Origin: Fortiea sp. LEGE XX443
GTDB taxonomy: Bacteria > Cyanobacteriota > Cyanobacteriia > Cyanobacteriales > Nostocaceae
Direction: 5' to 3'
DNA: 64,000 bases
NCBI RefSeq assembly: GCF_015206815.1
Contig: NZ_JADEXZ010000018.1
Coordinates: forward strand, 1 to 64,000
This document shows, piece after piece, positions 1 to 8,564 of the stretch. Every line of letters begins with the position of its first letter. The stretch's first letter is position 1. The notes under the pieces were generated by a model. The model made no database searches and had not been told where the DNA came from. It saw nothing but the letters and a program-made list of their open reading frames with translations. Made by a program: the position numbers and the translations under genes.

Positions 1-126
<126 letters not shown>

Positions 127-297
127 GAATTGTTTGCTTTTAGCTCTTTCTTGGCTGCTCTTTTTTAACCTCAGCCTGGTTACTTTATTTTCTTGACGCA
201 GGCTATTTGCCTTATAATGGCTTTCAAACTATAATATTTTCAAGGTTCGGCTCCCTCGGACTCCGCTTTGCAGCGCTCGTCTCTCAGGCACTTATCT

Positions 298-326
298 AAT
301 ATATCTATCTTCTTTGAGCGTGTCAA
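298..326 (-). promoter_or_regulatory. rRNA operon promoter
   Basis: On the minus strand a consensus -35 TTGACA (321-326) and a -10 TATATT (298-303) are separated by exactly 17 bases. They lie about 170 nt upstream of the 16S 5' end. The leader between them (127-297) is GC-balanced and contains no ORF, as expected for a processed rRNA leader. The call rests on direct reading of the hexamers, spacing and position; the start point is not determined. Confidence 0.75.
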
Positions 327-469
327 CCTTTTTTTTAACTTTTTTTATCCCCTCTTAACTACCCAGAAATAGTTTTCTTCTCAATGACTTGTTCACGTTG
401 TGATGGAAAAACCGCTGTAAATACGTAACAGCTTAATTAATTGAGATTTTTGACTTTGCTCATGATTTC

Positions 470-1012
470 TTAATATAGCCAAGAGCTAAATAGACGCGTC
501 ACCCTTGGCATGACAATGTAGGTCAACAGTCCAACCATGATAACGGAAATGATCAATGAAATAATTAAAGGAGGTAAGTTACCAAGCAGAGGTGCTATGA
601 GTTTATTTAACAAATTACTCAATATATATACGACTGCCCAAGTCAGCAATGCTGTTTTATAACGAGGTGGAGTCTTTAGTGGCTGACCAGGAATAGAAAA
701 CCAAGCTTCTAATCCACTGATTTGTTGAACATAAGGGTCAGATTGAACCAACTGTTGACCCTGAGTGAGCCAGTATTTGCGATCGCGTGACTCCATCCAT
801 ACCTTTAAATTTTCATAACTGTCAAAACGGAAAATAATCACATATTCTGATCGCACACCTGGTTGTGGTCGAATCACATTTGTACCTAAGTGACCAGGAT
901 AAATTCTAGAAACACCAGTAATATCTTTTAACCACGCCTCATAAGTGCTTTCACATCCTGGTTTAACAATTTGTGAAATGACTACGGTTACAGATTGATC
1001 TTCTTGTTCCAT
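470..1012 (-). CDS. Antibiotic biosynthesis monooxygenase (ABM)-domain membrane protein
   Basis: The 180-residue protein has an N-terminal ferredoxin-like ABM domain (about residues 7-105). Its pattern is a VVISQIVKPG strand, a helix, FRFDSYENLKVWMES, then a GLEAWF strand. The C-terminal third holds two hydrophobic segments (about 120-140 and 148-168), which should anchor it in the membrane. Soluble ABM proteins act as small heme- or quinone-type monooxygenases, or have no known activity. The version with two membrane helices is common in cyanobacteria and proteobacteria and its substrate is unknown. It is the last gene of a same-strand run with the acetyltransferase, beta-propeller and SDR genes, 68 bp after the acetyltransferase, so co-transcription is plausible. 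The fold call is good; function is not assigned. Confidence 0.8.
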   Translation of the reverse strand: MEQEDQSVTVVISQIVKPGCESTYEAWLKDITGVSRIYPGHLGTNVIRPQPGVRSEYVIIFRFDSYENLKVWMESRDRKYWLTQGQQLVQSDPYVQQISGLEAWFSIPGQPLKTPPRYKTALLTWAVVYILSNLLNKLIAPLLGNLPPLIISLIISVIMVGLLTYIVMPRVTRLFSSWLY

Positions 1013-1080
1013 CTCATCCTTATTTCACCATTAGGCTTTCTTTATAGTTTTTTTCGTACCAAGATCACAAAAGGCATACC

Positions 1081-1518
1081 TCAATACTCAAAAGTATCAA
1101 CAGTGTGAAACTCCACCCCAGTCCATACCTGAATGGCGCGTTGATTAAATAGTGCGATCGTCACCCGCACAATAGAAGGTGCAAACATCCGTTGAGCAAA
1201 ATCTAAAACTGCTGCAACATAGTAATGCCCTCGACCTTGTCCTGTTAGATTTGGGCGAATACCCATGCCAATATCTAGTCCTGGCATACTGTAATCACCT
1301 CCAGGCACTTGACCGTCTTCGCCAAAACTACAATAGCCAACAAACTCTCTTGGCTCTTCAAAAATACTGTAGAACTTGTTTCGAGGAGCAAGAAAATATT
1401 TGATATTCTGTTCAATTTCGTTGGGGTTTAAATTGTAGAAATCATAAGGTGGATCGTAATGCCACCCAGTTATCTCTCGCGCATTGGCTTTGTTTAAAAG
1501 TTGAATACTCAAGGGCAT
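1081..1518 (-). CDS. GNAT-family N-acetyltransferase
   Basis: The 145-residue protein has the GNAT layout. The central strand LDIGMGIRP is followed by the acetyl-CoA pyrophosphate loop LTGQGRGHYY (the Q/R-x-x-G-x-G/A motif). Next come a helix (VAAVLDFAQ), the strand RVTIALFNQRA and the C-terminal WTGVEFH turn typical of RimJ/RimL-like enzymes. It should transfer an acetyl group from acetyl-CoA to an amine on a small molecule or protein; the substrate cannot be read from the sequence. It sits 33 bp after the beta-propeller gene on the same strand and probably shares its transcript. Confidence 0.8.
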   Translation of the reverse strand: MPLSIQLLNKANAREITGWHYDPPYDFYNLNPNEIEQNIKYFLAPRNKFYSIFEEPREFVGYCSFGEDGQVPGGDYSMPGLDIGMGIRPNLTGQGRGHYYVAAVLDFAQRMFAPSIVRVTIALFNQRAIQVWTGVEFHTVDTFEY

Positions 1519-1551
1519 TGCCAGCCTCTCACATAATTCTGAGCTAGGCTA

Positions 1552-2466
1552 TTAAAAGACATAGCCAGTTTTACCCACTTCAATTCGGACAACATTAGCA
1601 GCAACTATCCCTGTAGGTGGCGGTAAAAACATTCCGCCATTCATTACAACGTAGATAGCGGTGCGATCGCTTTCTGTTTGACCAAAAGCAACTGCTGTAC
1701 TTCCAATTACGCCTTGTTCGGCTTGAGCAATAATAGTTGTACTACCATCTGGTGCAATCTTCACCACACTGTTGTAGATGTGTGTTGCTCCGTAAAGATT
1801 ACCTTCCACATCAAAGGCAAAGTCATCAATATTAGTCTGCTCTACAAAAATTTCCGGCTCACCAGGTTCATTGGCATTACCAATAGGAATCCGCAGTAAC
1901 AACATTTTTTCCGTATTTGAAACGTAGAGGGATTTACCAAAACGCTTCAACCCATTAGCAGCAGGAATGACGTTTTCTGAATTGCTACGAGCCAGTAAAG
2001 AATGTTCGAGCCAGATGGCGCTACGGCGTTGAGCAATATCAACCAACCAGATTGCCCCTTTGTAGGAATCGGCTGCTAAATACTGAGTATCAGAAAGAGG
2101 AGTAATGCCGTTGAGAAATATTGCATCTGGTAGTGTCAGCAAAGTTTCCACCGTCCCATCTGCGGTCACTAGTGAAACTACAGGTATAGAATCAGTATTC
2201 CATCCAGTCACCACCAAATTCCCGTTATTAGTCAAAGCCAAACCACTTACTTTACCTTCAACACTGGCATGAATTTGCTGATTCCCATCTGGGGTAATAC
2301 GAACAATTTTACCTGCTTCATGATTAGTCACAAATATTGTGCCATCTGGCGCGATCGCTAGATTTTCTAAAAAAGTATTGGCTGGAAACGAGGTAATAAT
2401 TTTAGCAGGAGCCAATTCTATCGGCGTATCCGCGTAAATAGGGGGCAACATTGCTGAATTTTCCAT
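1552..2466 (-). CDS. SMP-30/gluconolactonase-like beta-propeller protein
   Basis: The 304-residue protein is built of repeated beta-propeller blades of the NHL/SMP-30 type. Examples are [33 protein letters not shown] and [12 protein letters not shown], each about 40 residues. Proteins of this fold are calcium-dependent lactonases or paraoxonase-like hydrolases, or non-enzymatic scaffolds. No secretion signal is obvious. It starts 6 bp after the SDR gene ends on the same strand, which suggests translational coupling and a shared oxidation/lactone-hydrolysis route, although that link is inference. Confidence 0.75.
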   Translation of the reverse strand: MENSAMLPPIYADTPIELAPAKIITSFPANTFLENLAIAPDGTIFVTNHEAGKIVRITPDGNQQIHASVEGKVSGLALTNNGNLVVTGWNTDSIPVVSLVTADGTVETLLTLPDAIFLNGITPLSDTQYLAADSYKGAIWLVDIAQRRSAIWLEHSLLARSNSENVIPAANGLKRFGKSLYVSNTEKMLLLRIPIGNANEPGEPEIFVEQTNIDDFAFDVEGNLYGATHIYNSVVKIAPDGSTTIIAQAEQGVIGSTAVAFGQTESDRTAIYVVMNGGMFLPPPTGIVAANVVRIEVGKTGYVF

Positions 2467-2472
2467 AAAAAC

Positions 2473-3219
2473 CTACCACTGTAATTGAATCGGCCCACCA
2501 AACTTTCGCATCTCTGCAAAGAATAGTCCTTGCGCTCCTCCATCGGTCAGCGTTGCTAAATAGACAGCGGTTTCGGCTCCTTCTTCTGCTGTAAACGGCG
2601 CATTTTCGCCTCCCATGTCAGTTTTCATCCAACCTGGAGAGTAGGCATTAACGAGAATATTATCACCTTGGAGTTCCTTTGCCAGAAGGACAGTTAGCCC
2701 GTTTACTCCTAGCTTGGAAAGTCTATAGGAAGGAGCTAGTGGGTAATAATCATTAGTAATTGTACTTAGAGATGCCATTTCAGTAGAAACATTGACGATG
2801 CGACCGTAGTTGTTAACTTTCATCAATGGTATTAAAGCTTGAGAAATTCTCAGTACCGCTAGAACATTGGTTTCAAATGTGAATCGCATTGTTTCCAGTT
2901 GAACTGTCAATAAGCTGGATTCTTCTGGCTTGGCTGTGGGATTAATGCCCGCATTATTGACTAAAATATCTACCCTGCCGTAGGTTTCCCTTAGCCAATG
3001 AGTAAACTGTGTCACACTTGCATCACTGGTAACATCGAGTAAGTGATAGTTCACATCAAGCCCTTCACTAGATAATTGCTGCTTGGCAGCAAGACCATCT
3101 GTTTCATTTCGACTCGTCAGCACGACATGAATGCCAATTTGAGACAATTTCCGAGAAATCGCATATCCTAATCCACGATTACTTCCTGTAACCACAGCAA
3201 TCTTTGTTTGATTTGTCAT
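2473..3219 (-). CDS. Short-chain dehydrogenase/reductase (SDR)
   Basis: The 248-residue classical SDR has the cofactor motif TGSNRGLG (residues 12-19), the NNAG motif (about 88-91) and the catalytic Tyr-x3-Lys in SYRLSK with an upstream Ser. The absence of an acidic residue near the first turn, together with SRNE after beta-2, suggests NADP(H) preference. The overall pattern (LDVTSDASV, VNVSTEMAS, SPGWMKTDMGG) resembles carbonyl reductase-type SDRs. It is the promoter-proximal gene of the minus-strand cluster and faces a LysR regulator across an 83-bp gap. That is the usual layout for a LysR controlling the divergent operon. Confidence 0.88.
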   Translation of the reverse strand: MTNQTKIAVVTGSNRGLGYAISRKLSQIGIHVVLTSRNETDGLAAKQQLSSEGLDVNYHLLDVTSDASVTQFTHWLRETYGRVDILVNNAGINPTAKPEESSLLTVQLETMRFTFETNVLAVLRISQALIPLMKVNNYGRIVNVSTEMASLSTITNDYYPLAPSYRLSKLGVNGLTVLLAKELQGDNILVNAYSPGWMKTDMGGENAPFTAEEGAETAVYLATLTDGGAQGLFFAEMRKFGGPIQLQW

Positions 3220-3302
3220 TTTGATAATTTTTACAACTTTTAGCTTTACTTTACTGAGGTGTTATAAATTAATCAAATTAATTAAAATAATACATTTAAT
3301 CG

Positions 3303-4268
3303 ATGGAATTAATAGATTTGTCAGCCATTGATCTGAACCTACTTGTTGCCTTTGAAGTGCTTTTTGAAGAAAGGAGTGTCACAGCAGCAGCAACACGATT
3401 GTATTTAGGGCAACCAGCTATGAGTGCGGCACTGGGAAGGCTACGCACGCTATTCCAAGATGAGTTATTTATCCGAATTGGTAGAGAAATGCAGCCCACA
3501 GCAAAAGCGCTGGAAATTGCTCCTGGTTTAAGAGCCGCTTTACAACAAATTCGGCAGACATTAGAAGCAAGCCAAACATTTGACTCAACTACTTCTAAAA
3601 GCACCTTTACAATTGGCAGTTCAGATTACACCAGCTATGTCGTCATGCCTAAGCTTTTGGAAGTTTGCCACCGAATCGCACCAAACATTGATTTTCGCTT
3701 AATTGGTTTTGCAAAAGACTGTGTGGGAGAACTATTAGAGCAACGAAAGATTGATATAGCCTTAGGTGTTTTCCAAGATCCGCCCAGACAGACGATGCAG
3801 ATGCCATTATTTCCAGAACACTTTGTTGGTATTTGTCGTCGTGGGCATCCCGTTATTAATCAGGATACGATCTGCGCTTCTTTGGAAGATGCTACGCGAT
3901 CGCAGCAGCGCTACGCGATCGCACCAGAAATTTTCGCTAATCTTCTCCATGCTCTTTTCACTATTAGACAAGATGATGTTGGTGAAATCGACAAGGTGCT
4001 GGCTCAATGCAACCTCCAGCGTCGAGTTGTTTTGACAACTCCCCATTTACTAGTGCTACCAGCAATCATTTCATCAAGTGACTTGGTTGCTGCTGTTCCA
4101 TCGCGATTGGTAGAACCGTTTGTATGTCAAGGCAAATTAGACATTTTTGAACTTCCTGTACAAACTGAACCGTGGATGATTTCGATGTTGTGGAGCAAAC
4201 TTACAGATCAGGATCAGGCAAATCGTTGGTTACGACAAATGCTCAAAAGTGTTTGTGAAGGAATTTAA
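3303..4268 (+). CDS. LysR-family transcriptional regulator with an in-frame repeat insertion
   Basis: The N-terminal winged helix-turn-helix (residues 6-65: LNLLVAFEVLFEERSVTAAA, then QPAMSAALGRLR) is typical of the NodD/SyrM-like branch. It is followed by a periplasmic-binding-type effector domain (about 95-315). It is divergent from the SDR operon and probably regulates it. Residues about 197-210 (ATRSQQRYAIAPEI) interrupt a segment that otherwise reads SLED-FANLLHALFT. The DNA there holds two 14-bp copies of GCTACGCGATCGCA (3891-3904 and 3910-3923), each carrying a HIP1 octamer. The frame is intact, so the protein may still work, but effector binding could be altered. Confidence 0.88.
   Translation: MELIDLSAIDLNLLVAFEVLFEERSVTAAATRLYLGQPAMSAALGRLRTLFQDELFIRIGREMQPTAKALEIAPGLRAALQQIRQTLEASQTFDSTTSKSTFTIGSSDYTSYVVMPKLLEVCHRIAPNIDFRLIGFAKDCVGELLEQRKIDIALGVFQDPPRQTMQMPLFPEHFVGICRRGHPVINQDTICASLEDATRSQQRYAIAPEIFANLLHALFTIRQDDVGEIDKVLAQCNLQRRVVLTTPHLLVLPAIISSSDLVAAVPSRLVEPFVCQGKLDIFELPVQTEPWMISMLWSKLTDQDQANRWLRQMLKSVCEGI
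3889..3926. repeat. HIP1-bearing duplicated repeat inside the LysR gene
   Basis: Two direct copies of GCTACGCGATCGCA lie 19 bp apart, each containing the palindromic HIP1 octamer GCGATCGC (3896-3903, 3915-3922). The segment adds about 14 codons to the LysR effector domain without breaking the frame. It looks like a small dispersed repeat that landed in a coding region. Confidence 0.7.
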
Positions 4269-4351
4269 CAATGACTATTGACTATTGACAAATGACCATT
4301 ACCTACCAACTTTCGCTAAATTGGAACAAGGTAAACTTAAGGAAATGTTAA

Positions 4352-5047
4352 ATGTCAGCACAATTGTTACTGGTAGATGATGAACCAGGATTGAGAGAAG
4401 CCGTGAAAGATTATTTACAAGAAAGCGGCTTTAGTGTTCAAGTTGCCAGTAACGCCCGTGAAGGCTGGGAGTTAATGGAACAGAACACACCTGATTTAGT
4501 GATTTCTGATATCATGATGCCTCAGGTAGATGGCTATCAGTTCCTGAAGCAACTACGGGAAGATCCCCGCTTTCAAGCACTACCAGTTGTCTTTTTAACT
4601 GCTAAAGGAATGACAGGCGATCGCATTCAAGGCTATCAAGCAGGTGTGGATGCCTATCTACCTAAGCCTTTTGATCCAGATGAATTAGTAGCAATAGTAG
4701 AAAACTTACTTTCGCGCCGCCCTATTAAACCTACCTTTACCGGCGAAGACAGCGAAACTCCAGATATTGCCGAACTAGCAAACCAGATTGCCCAAATCAA
4801 AGCATTATTAACACAAAGAAGTGCGATCGCTCAATCTCCAGCTCCTTTCAAAATTGATTTGACCCCCAGAGAACAGAGTGTTTTAAACTTAGTAGCTGAA
4901 GGGCTGATGAATAAAGAAATTGCTCGTCGCTTAGAGACTAGCGTTCGTAATGTAGAAAAATATGTCAGCCGCTTGTTCAGTAAAACTGGCACAAATAGCC
5001 GTACAGAGTTAGTTCGTTTTGCACTAGAACATGGTCTTGCTAAGTAG
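4352..5047 (+). CDS. NarL/LuxR-type response regulator, Rre1/Ycf29-like
   Basis: The 231-residue protein has a receiver domain (residues 4-125). It shows acidic pair DD (9-10), phosphoacceptor Asp53 in VISDIMMP, Thr in FLTAKG and Lys in LPKPF. The linker is about 40 residues. A LuxR-type helix-turn-helix follows at about 168-228 (LTPREQSVLNLVAEGLMNKE). The sequence pattern resembles the Ycf29/Rre1 regulator encoded by red-algal plastids and cyanobacteria, which in Synechocystis is linked to heat and osmotic stress responses. That orthology is from memory and not tested. The gene stands alone, with no histidine kinase nearby. Confidence 0.88.
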   Translation: MSAQLLLVDDEPGLREAVKDYLQESGFSVQVASNAREGWELMEQNTPDLVISDIMMPQVDGYQFLKQLREDPRFQALPVVFLTAKGMTGDRIQGYQAGVDAYLPKPFDPDELVAIVENLLSRRPIKPTFTGEDSETPDIAELANQIAQIKALLTQRSAIAQSPAPFKIDLTPREQSVLNLVAEGLMNKEIARRLETSVRNVEKYVSRLFSKTGTNSRTELVRFALEHGLAK

Positions 5048-5914
5048 ATGCGTTTTGAGATATTTCATTCCACATCAGGACTCAATGGCTGTTTTAGCCA
5101 TCTCAAGTAACACAGCTTATCCTAAGTTGGTAGAAGAGAGCTTATATTGGGAATCTACATAGCGTAGTATAGCCACTTTTAAACATGGCATAAGCAGGAG
5201 CGCTGATAACAAGCTAACTTCTGCCTTGAGAGTGCTGAATGCTAAATTTTTAGGTGCTGAGTAAAAATACTAGCTTCTAATTTCGGTGTTGCTAAATCAT
5301 GGGATGATTTCACCCAATTTGGAACGAATTTTCAATGGTTTCAACCGCCAATTCATCCCGCATTTATGCAACGCCGCCTCTTTTTTATTGATTGTCGGCA
5401 TACGCTGACCTAATTAATTGAACCTTACACTTGATCAAAAAACCCCTTGTGCCAGATTGAACGGCGAAATTTGGTTAAGTCTCAGATTAAAATTGCTCAA
5501 ATACATGAGCCATCAATAATATTTGCTTAATATTTTAGATTGGCCAGGTAATTAACAAACAAATATGGTTACTAGCTAATGATGTTTTCTATTGAAGCAA
5601 AACCCTGGTTGGCGAAATCGCACTGGTAGATAAATCTTCATAAACCATAACCCGCCCTGAAAGCAAAGCATTACCGTATTGTATTGGTTGGCTTCCAAGT
5701 ATCTTTGTAGTGCAAAGGGTAAGGGCTACCGCAGATGCTTAATCCAGCTTTTCTAAGAGCAATGTGAACTTCAGCTTGTAGCTTTCTAGGAGAGTATACA
5801 AGCCGATTCATGATGAGGTAGCACAGCACAGGCAAATGAGCGAACCGATAGAATTTACCATTGCGATGCCTAATATAGGAACTTCCACTACTCAACTGCT
5901 TGCTTTAGTGTCAA
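5048..5914. other. Long intergenic region without a convincing gene
   Basis: About 870 bp separate the response regulator from the next minus-strand gene. I see scattered stop codons in all frames apart from a 74-codon minus-strand ORF (5671-5895) that shows no recognisable motif. Nothing resembling a tRNA, known ncRNA or riboswitch was found. It may hold long untranslated regions or decayed sequence. Confidence 0.4.
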
Positions 5915-6196
5915 CTATTGAGTGTTATCAACAGCATTGCGTAAGCGCATCAGTTGACGGCGCATTTGAGGTGAGGCTTTGAATTCCGAGACTTCTTGAG
6001 CCTTAACAGAGGCTTGTAGTGTCTCTAGAAAGTCATCAGACCCTTCAGTTAATGCGTCTAGTAGCACCTGCAACAGTTGTTCTCGATCGCCCAAGAGGCT
6101 CTTTTCTTCAATCAATCGGAATTTGAGATGAATTTCGCACTCATAAACACCTACTTCAATATTATTTATCTGGCGTGGTAATGCTTTCGAGTTCAT
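5915..6196 (-). CDS. Small conserved cyanobacterial protein, possibly Npun_R1517-type heterocyst regulator
   Basis: The 93-residue acidic/helical protein begins MNSKALPRQINNIEVGVYEC and continues with a beta-strand pair (EIHLKFRLIEEKS). Two helical segments follow, ending in RRQLMRLRNAVDN. It has no signal peptide or membrane segment. The pattern resembles a short Nostocales-specific family annotated as Npun_R1517-type heterocyst differentiation regulators; this is recall and not verified. Its upstream region (6197-6690) is AT-rich and long, consistent with complex regulation. Confidence 0.65.
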   Translation of the reverse strand: MNSKALPRQINNIEVGVYECEIHLKFRLIEEKSLLGDREQLLQVLLDALTEGSDDFLETLQASVKAQEVSEFKASPQMRRQLMRLRNAVDNTQ

Positions 6197-6780
6197 AGTT
6201 TTGCGGATTCCTGTATTTGGTGGTCATCGAGGTGAGGAACTATTATCCTCAGCAAACATGCTTTATATTTTTTTTGAATCCATACTGCTGCAATTAAAGA
6301 TTTTTTTTTCAATCCATAATGATATGGATTTCATTTCTATCTCCTGTGTTTTTTTCAGCTAGTCTTTCACTGTCTAAGTTGTGATCTTCCTCCGCCAGAC
6401 GTGGTTTAGGTAAGCCATCACTATTATTCAGTTTTTAAGATTCTATACAATAAAGTTTTTGTAAGAAGTTGTTCTAGCTTTTTAAAGCTTTTTACATCAA
6501 CTTTATCTTCACGTCAATAAAAGTTTGAGTTTTTACTTACTTTTTAGTAATTATACGTAAGTAAATCCGCTTATTTTTTCCAATTTAATTAACCATAGAG
6601 GAAGCTTCACCATAATTACGTAAAAACACTTGATGTTAGTTTTATTCATCAATAATTTCAGGAGATTTTGATGAATAATTTATCAAGAGTAAAATAATGC
6701 TTCCTAGTAGGAAGATATACTTGAACCCTAGCAGTAAAAAACAAAGTCACAACTTACCCATCCAAATTAAAAATAAAAAA
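6197..6780. other. AT-rich intergenic region
   Basis: The sequence is strongly AT-rich, with several T-tracts (for example near 6270 and 6300) and no ORF with coding character. It probably holds the promoter and 5' leader of the minus-strand gene ending at 5915. No specific operator could be assigned. Confidence 0.4.
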
Positions 6781-6932
6781 GCAGGGGGGAAGGGAGCTCT
6801 TAGCAGGGGAGAAAAGCCACCTACAAGAGATGGGGTTTTAACCAAAGGTGAAAGGGAGCAAGGGAGCCTTCACCCACAAGGGGTGAGGTTTGTACCTACA
6901 GTCCCCTCTTCTCCCTGCTCCCTGCCCCCTGC
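6781..6932. repeat. G/C-strand-asymmetric inverted-repeat element
   Basis: The left arm is GCAGGGGGGAAGGGAGC (6781-6797), followed by AGCAGGGGAG and AGGGAGCAAGGGAGC. The right arm (6911-6932) is CTCCCTGCTCCCTGCCCCCT followed by GC, the inverted counterpart. The unit resembles the CCCTGCTCCC/CCCTGCCCCC dispersed repeats common in Nostoc-type genomes. A 103-codon ORF across it has repeat-derived composition and is not credible as a gene. Confidence 0.65.
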
Positions 6933-7183
6933 CTCTAATCAACAGTCTAGGCAATGGTATATGAGTTTCAGTGATTTAGATGGAAATAAACGAGTATTTG
7001 AGCATTAGCGGAATCAGCACTCAAGAGTTTCACCCAAAAGATACAAAAAGGAACCAGGGTACAAGGGAGAGAATAACAAATAAATAATCACCAATTAATT
7101 AAAGCTTATAGTTAGAGCAGATTAAGGACTAGGCAAACGTCTACAATGATTTCAGTGTAATCAACTCAAACCTTACACATTCT

Positions 7184-7540
7184 ATGGACAATCCAATGCT
7201 GCTCAAGTCCACAACCCGACATATCCGCATTTTTGCCGCAGAAATTGACCGGGATGGCGAACTAGTTCCTAGTAATCAAGTCTTAACGTTGGATGTTGAC
7301 CCAGACAACGAATTCAACTGGAATGAAGATGCTCTACAAAAGATTTATCGTAAGTTTGATGAACTAGTAGAATCATCGAGTGGGGCAGACCTGACAGACT
7401 ACAACTTACGCCGCATTGGTTCAGATTTGGAGCATTATCTGCGATCGCTCCTTCAAAAAGGCGAAATCAGTTACAATCTAACCGCTCGCGTCACCAACTA
7501 CAGCATGGGAGTTCCCCAAGTCGCAGTAGACGATAAGTAG
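7184..7540 (+). CDS. ndhM: NAD(P)H-quinone oxidoreductase subunit M
   Basis: The 118-residue soluble protein has the cyanobacterial/plastid NdhM pattern: LLKSTTRHIRIFAAEI, DVDPDNEFNW and a C-terminal GEISYNLTARVTNYSMG. NdhM is an oxygenic-photosynthesis-specific subunit. It sits at the junction of the hydrophilic arm of thylakoid NDH-1, supporting cyclic electron flow and respiration. Two starts are possible, at 7184 and in frame at 7196; I keep the longer one. There is no strong Shine-Dalgarno before either. A tandem hairpin terminator follows at 7664-7721, so it looks monocistronic. Confidence 0.92.
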   Translation: MDNPMLLKSTTRHIRIFAAEIDRDGELVPSNQVLTLDVDPDNEFNWNEDALQKIYRKFDELVESSSGADLTDYNLRRIGSDLEHYLRSLLQKGEISYNLTARVTNYSMGVPQVAVDDK

Positions 7541-7663
7541 TATCAGACTGCACAGAACGCACAGAAGCACAAATCCAAAATTGCGAGTACTCCCCATAAC
7601 TCAGCATTTTTCCCAAAATTGTAAATTCAACGTTTATCTGTGCATAGGTCTTTTTGTTCAAGA

Positions 7664-7721
7664 GTTAGGAGTGATGTGTGTTCTCACTCCTAACTACTTA
7701 GGGGCAGAATAATGCCCCTAA
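7664..7721 (+). terminator. Tandem hairpins downstream of ndhM
   Basis: Two perfect hairpins follow each other. GTTAGGAGTGA (7664-7674) pairs with TCACTCCTAAC (7684-7694). TTAGGGGCA (7698-7706) pairs with TGCCCCTAA (7713-7721). An AT-rich tract follows. They probably end the ndhM transcript. Confidence 0.65.
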
Positions 7722-8564
7722 TAATTTAAAAATGTTAATTTATACGACTTTCTGTAACTCTGTGAGGTCTTCTTAGTCAACTTTTTTGAGAAAAACCCTT
7801 AAAAAATTTATATTTTCATTTTTTTTAGCAACATCGAAAATTACATCGCCTGATCATAGGGAAAAACTCTAGACACAATTATTGTGTTCCAATGATTGGA
7901 CTACGCTTCTAATGCTGATTTTATCTTTGAAGTATCAAAATTTTTGACCTTTAACAGCAAGCCACAATAATTTGTGAATTGGCTAAGTTGAACAATACAG
8001 AGGTTTTATGATTTGTACAGCACAGTGCTGGCTGTAAGTTTGGTATTTCAGCAAACAATTTGTTAATTCTTAAACAAAATTAATTTAAGTTTCGCAAGCG
8101 ATCGCCCAACATAATTTAGTAAAGCACATCTGCTTGGTTTAAATTAGGGTTTGTGGTGTAACTCAATGGGTAAATTTGGAGATTTTTAACTTTAACTAAA
8201 CCATATTGACTTAAAAATTAAAGAAAAGACTGCATTATGTGTCCCTTTCTAATGGTCTAATTTAATCAAAGCAAACAGTTACAGATGAGTAGAGGTTAAG
8301 CTTTGTTGACAGGGTTAGAGTTAGTTGCTCTGGCCACGGAAAGTCACAGAACAATAGAAGTTATGATGAGGCTGTAGAATTGGCCAAGGAGTGTGGTATT
8401 TGCATAAATTCACAAAATCAATTATTGGCATTAGCTGCGAAATACCAGCTAGAATCATGATCCCCAGTTGGATGCGTCTATTTGCAAAAACAAGAGTGGT
8501 CTAGATTACTGCTCACTGCCTATGCTTTTGAAGAAATGGCCAATCGCTGATCTGTGCGAAAACT
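7722..8564. other. Intergenic region with a possible decayed small gene
   Basis: The region is mostly AT-rich and non-coding. One plus-strand frame from 8293 to 8550 reads with protein-like composition (for example VELAKECGICINSQ and LQKQEWSRLLLTAYAFEEM) but contains a TGA at 8458-8460 and lacks a good start. It may be a degenerate gene or the leader of the phosphatase operon. No RNA family was recognised. Confidence 0.3.

Noticed and set aside
5671-5895. 74-codon minus-strand ORF
   Set aside because: No recognisable motif, no Shine-Dalgarno and no coding bias. It could be decayed sequence but I cannot support a gene.
6697-7008. 103-codon plus-strand ORF
   Set aside because: It runs across a G/C-strand-asymmetric inverted repeat (GCAGGGGG ... 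CCCCCTGC). Composition is repeat-derived and no domain or ribosome site is visible.
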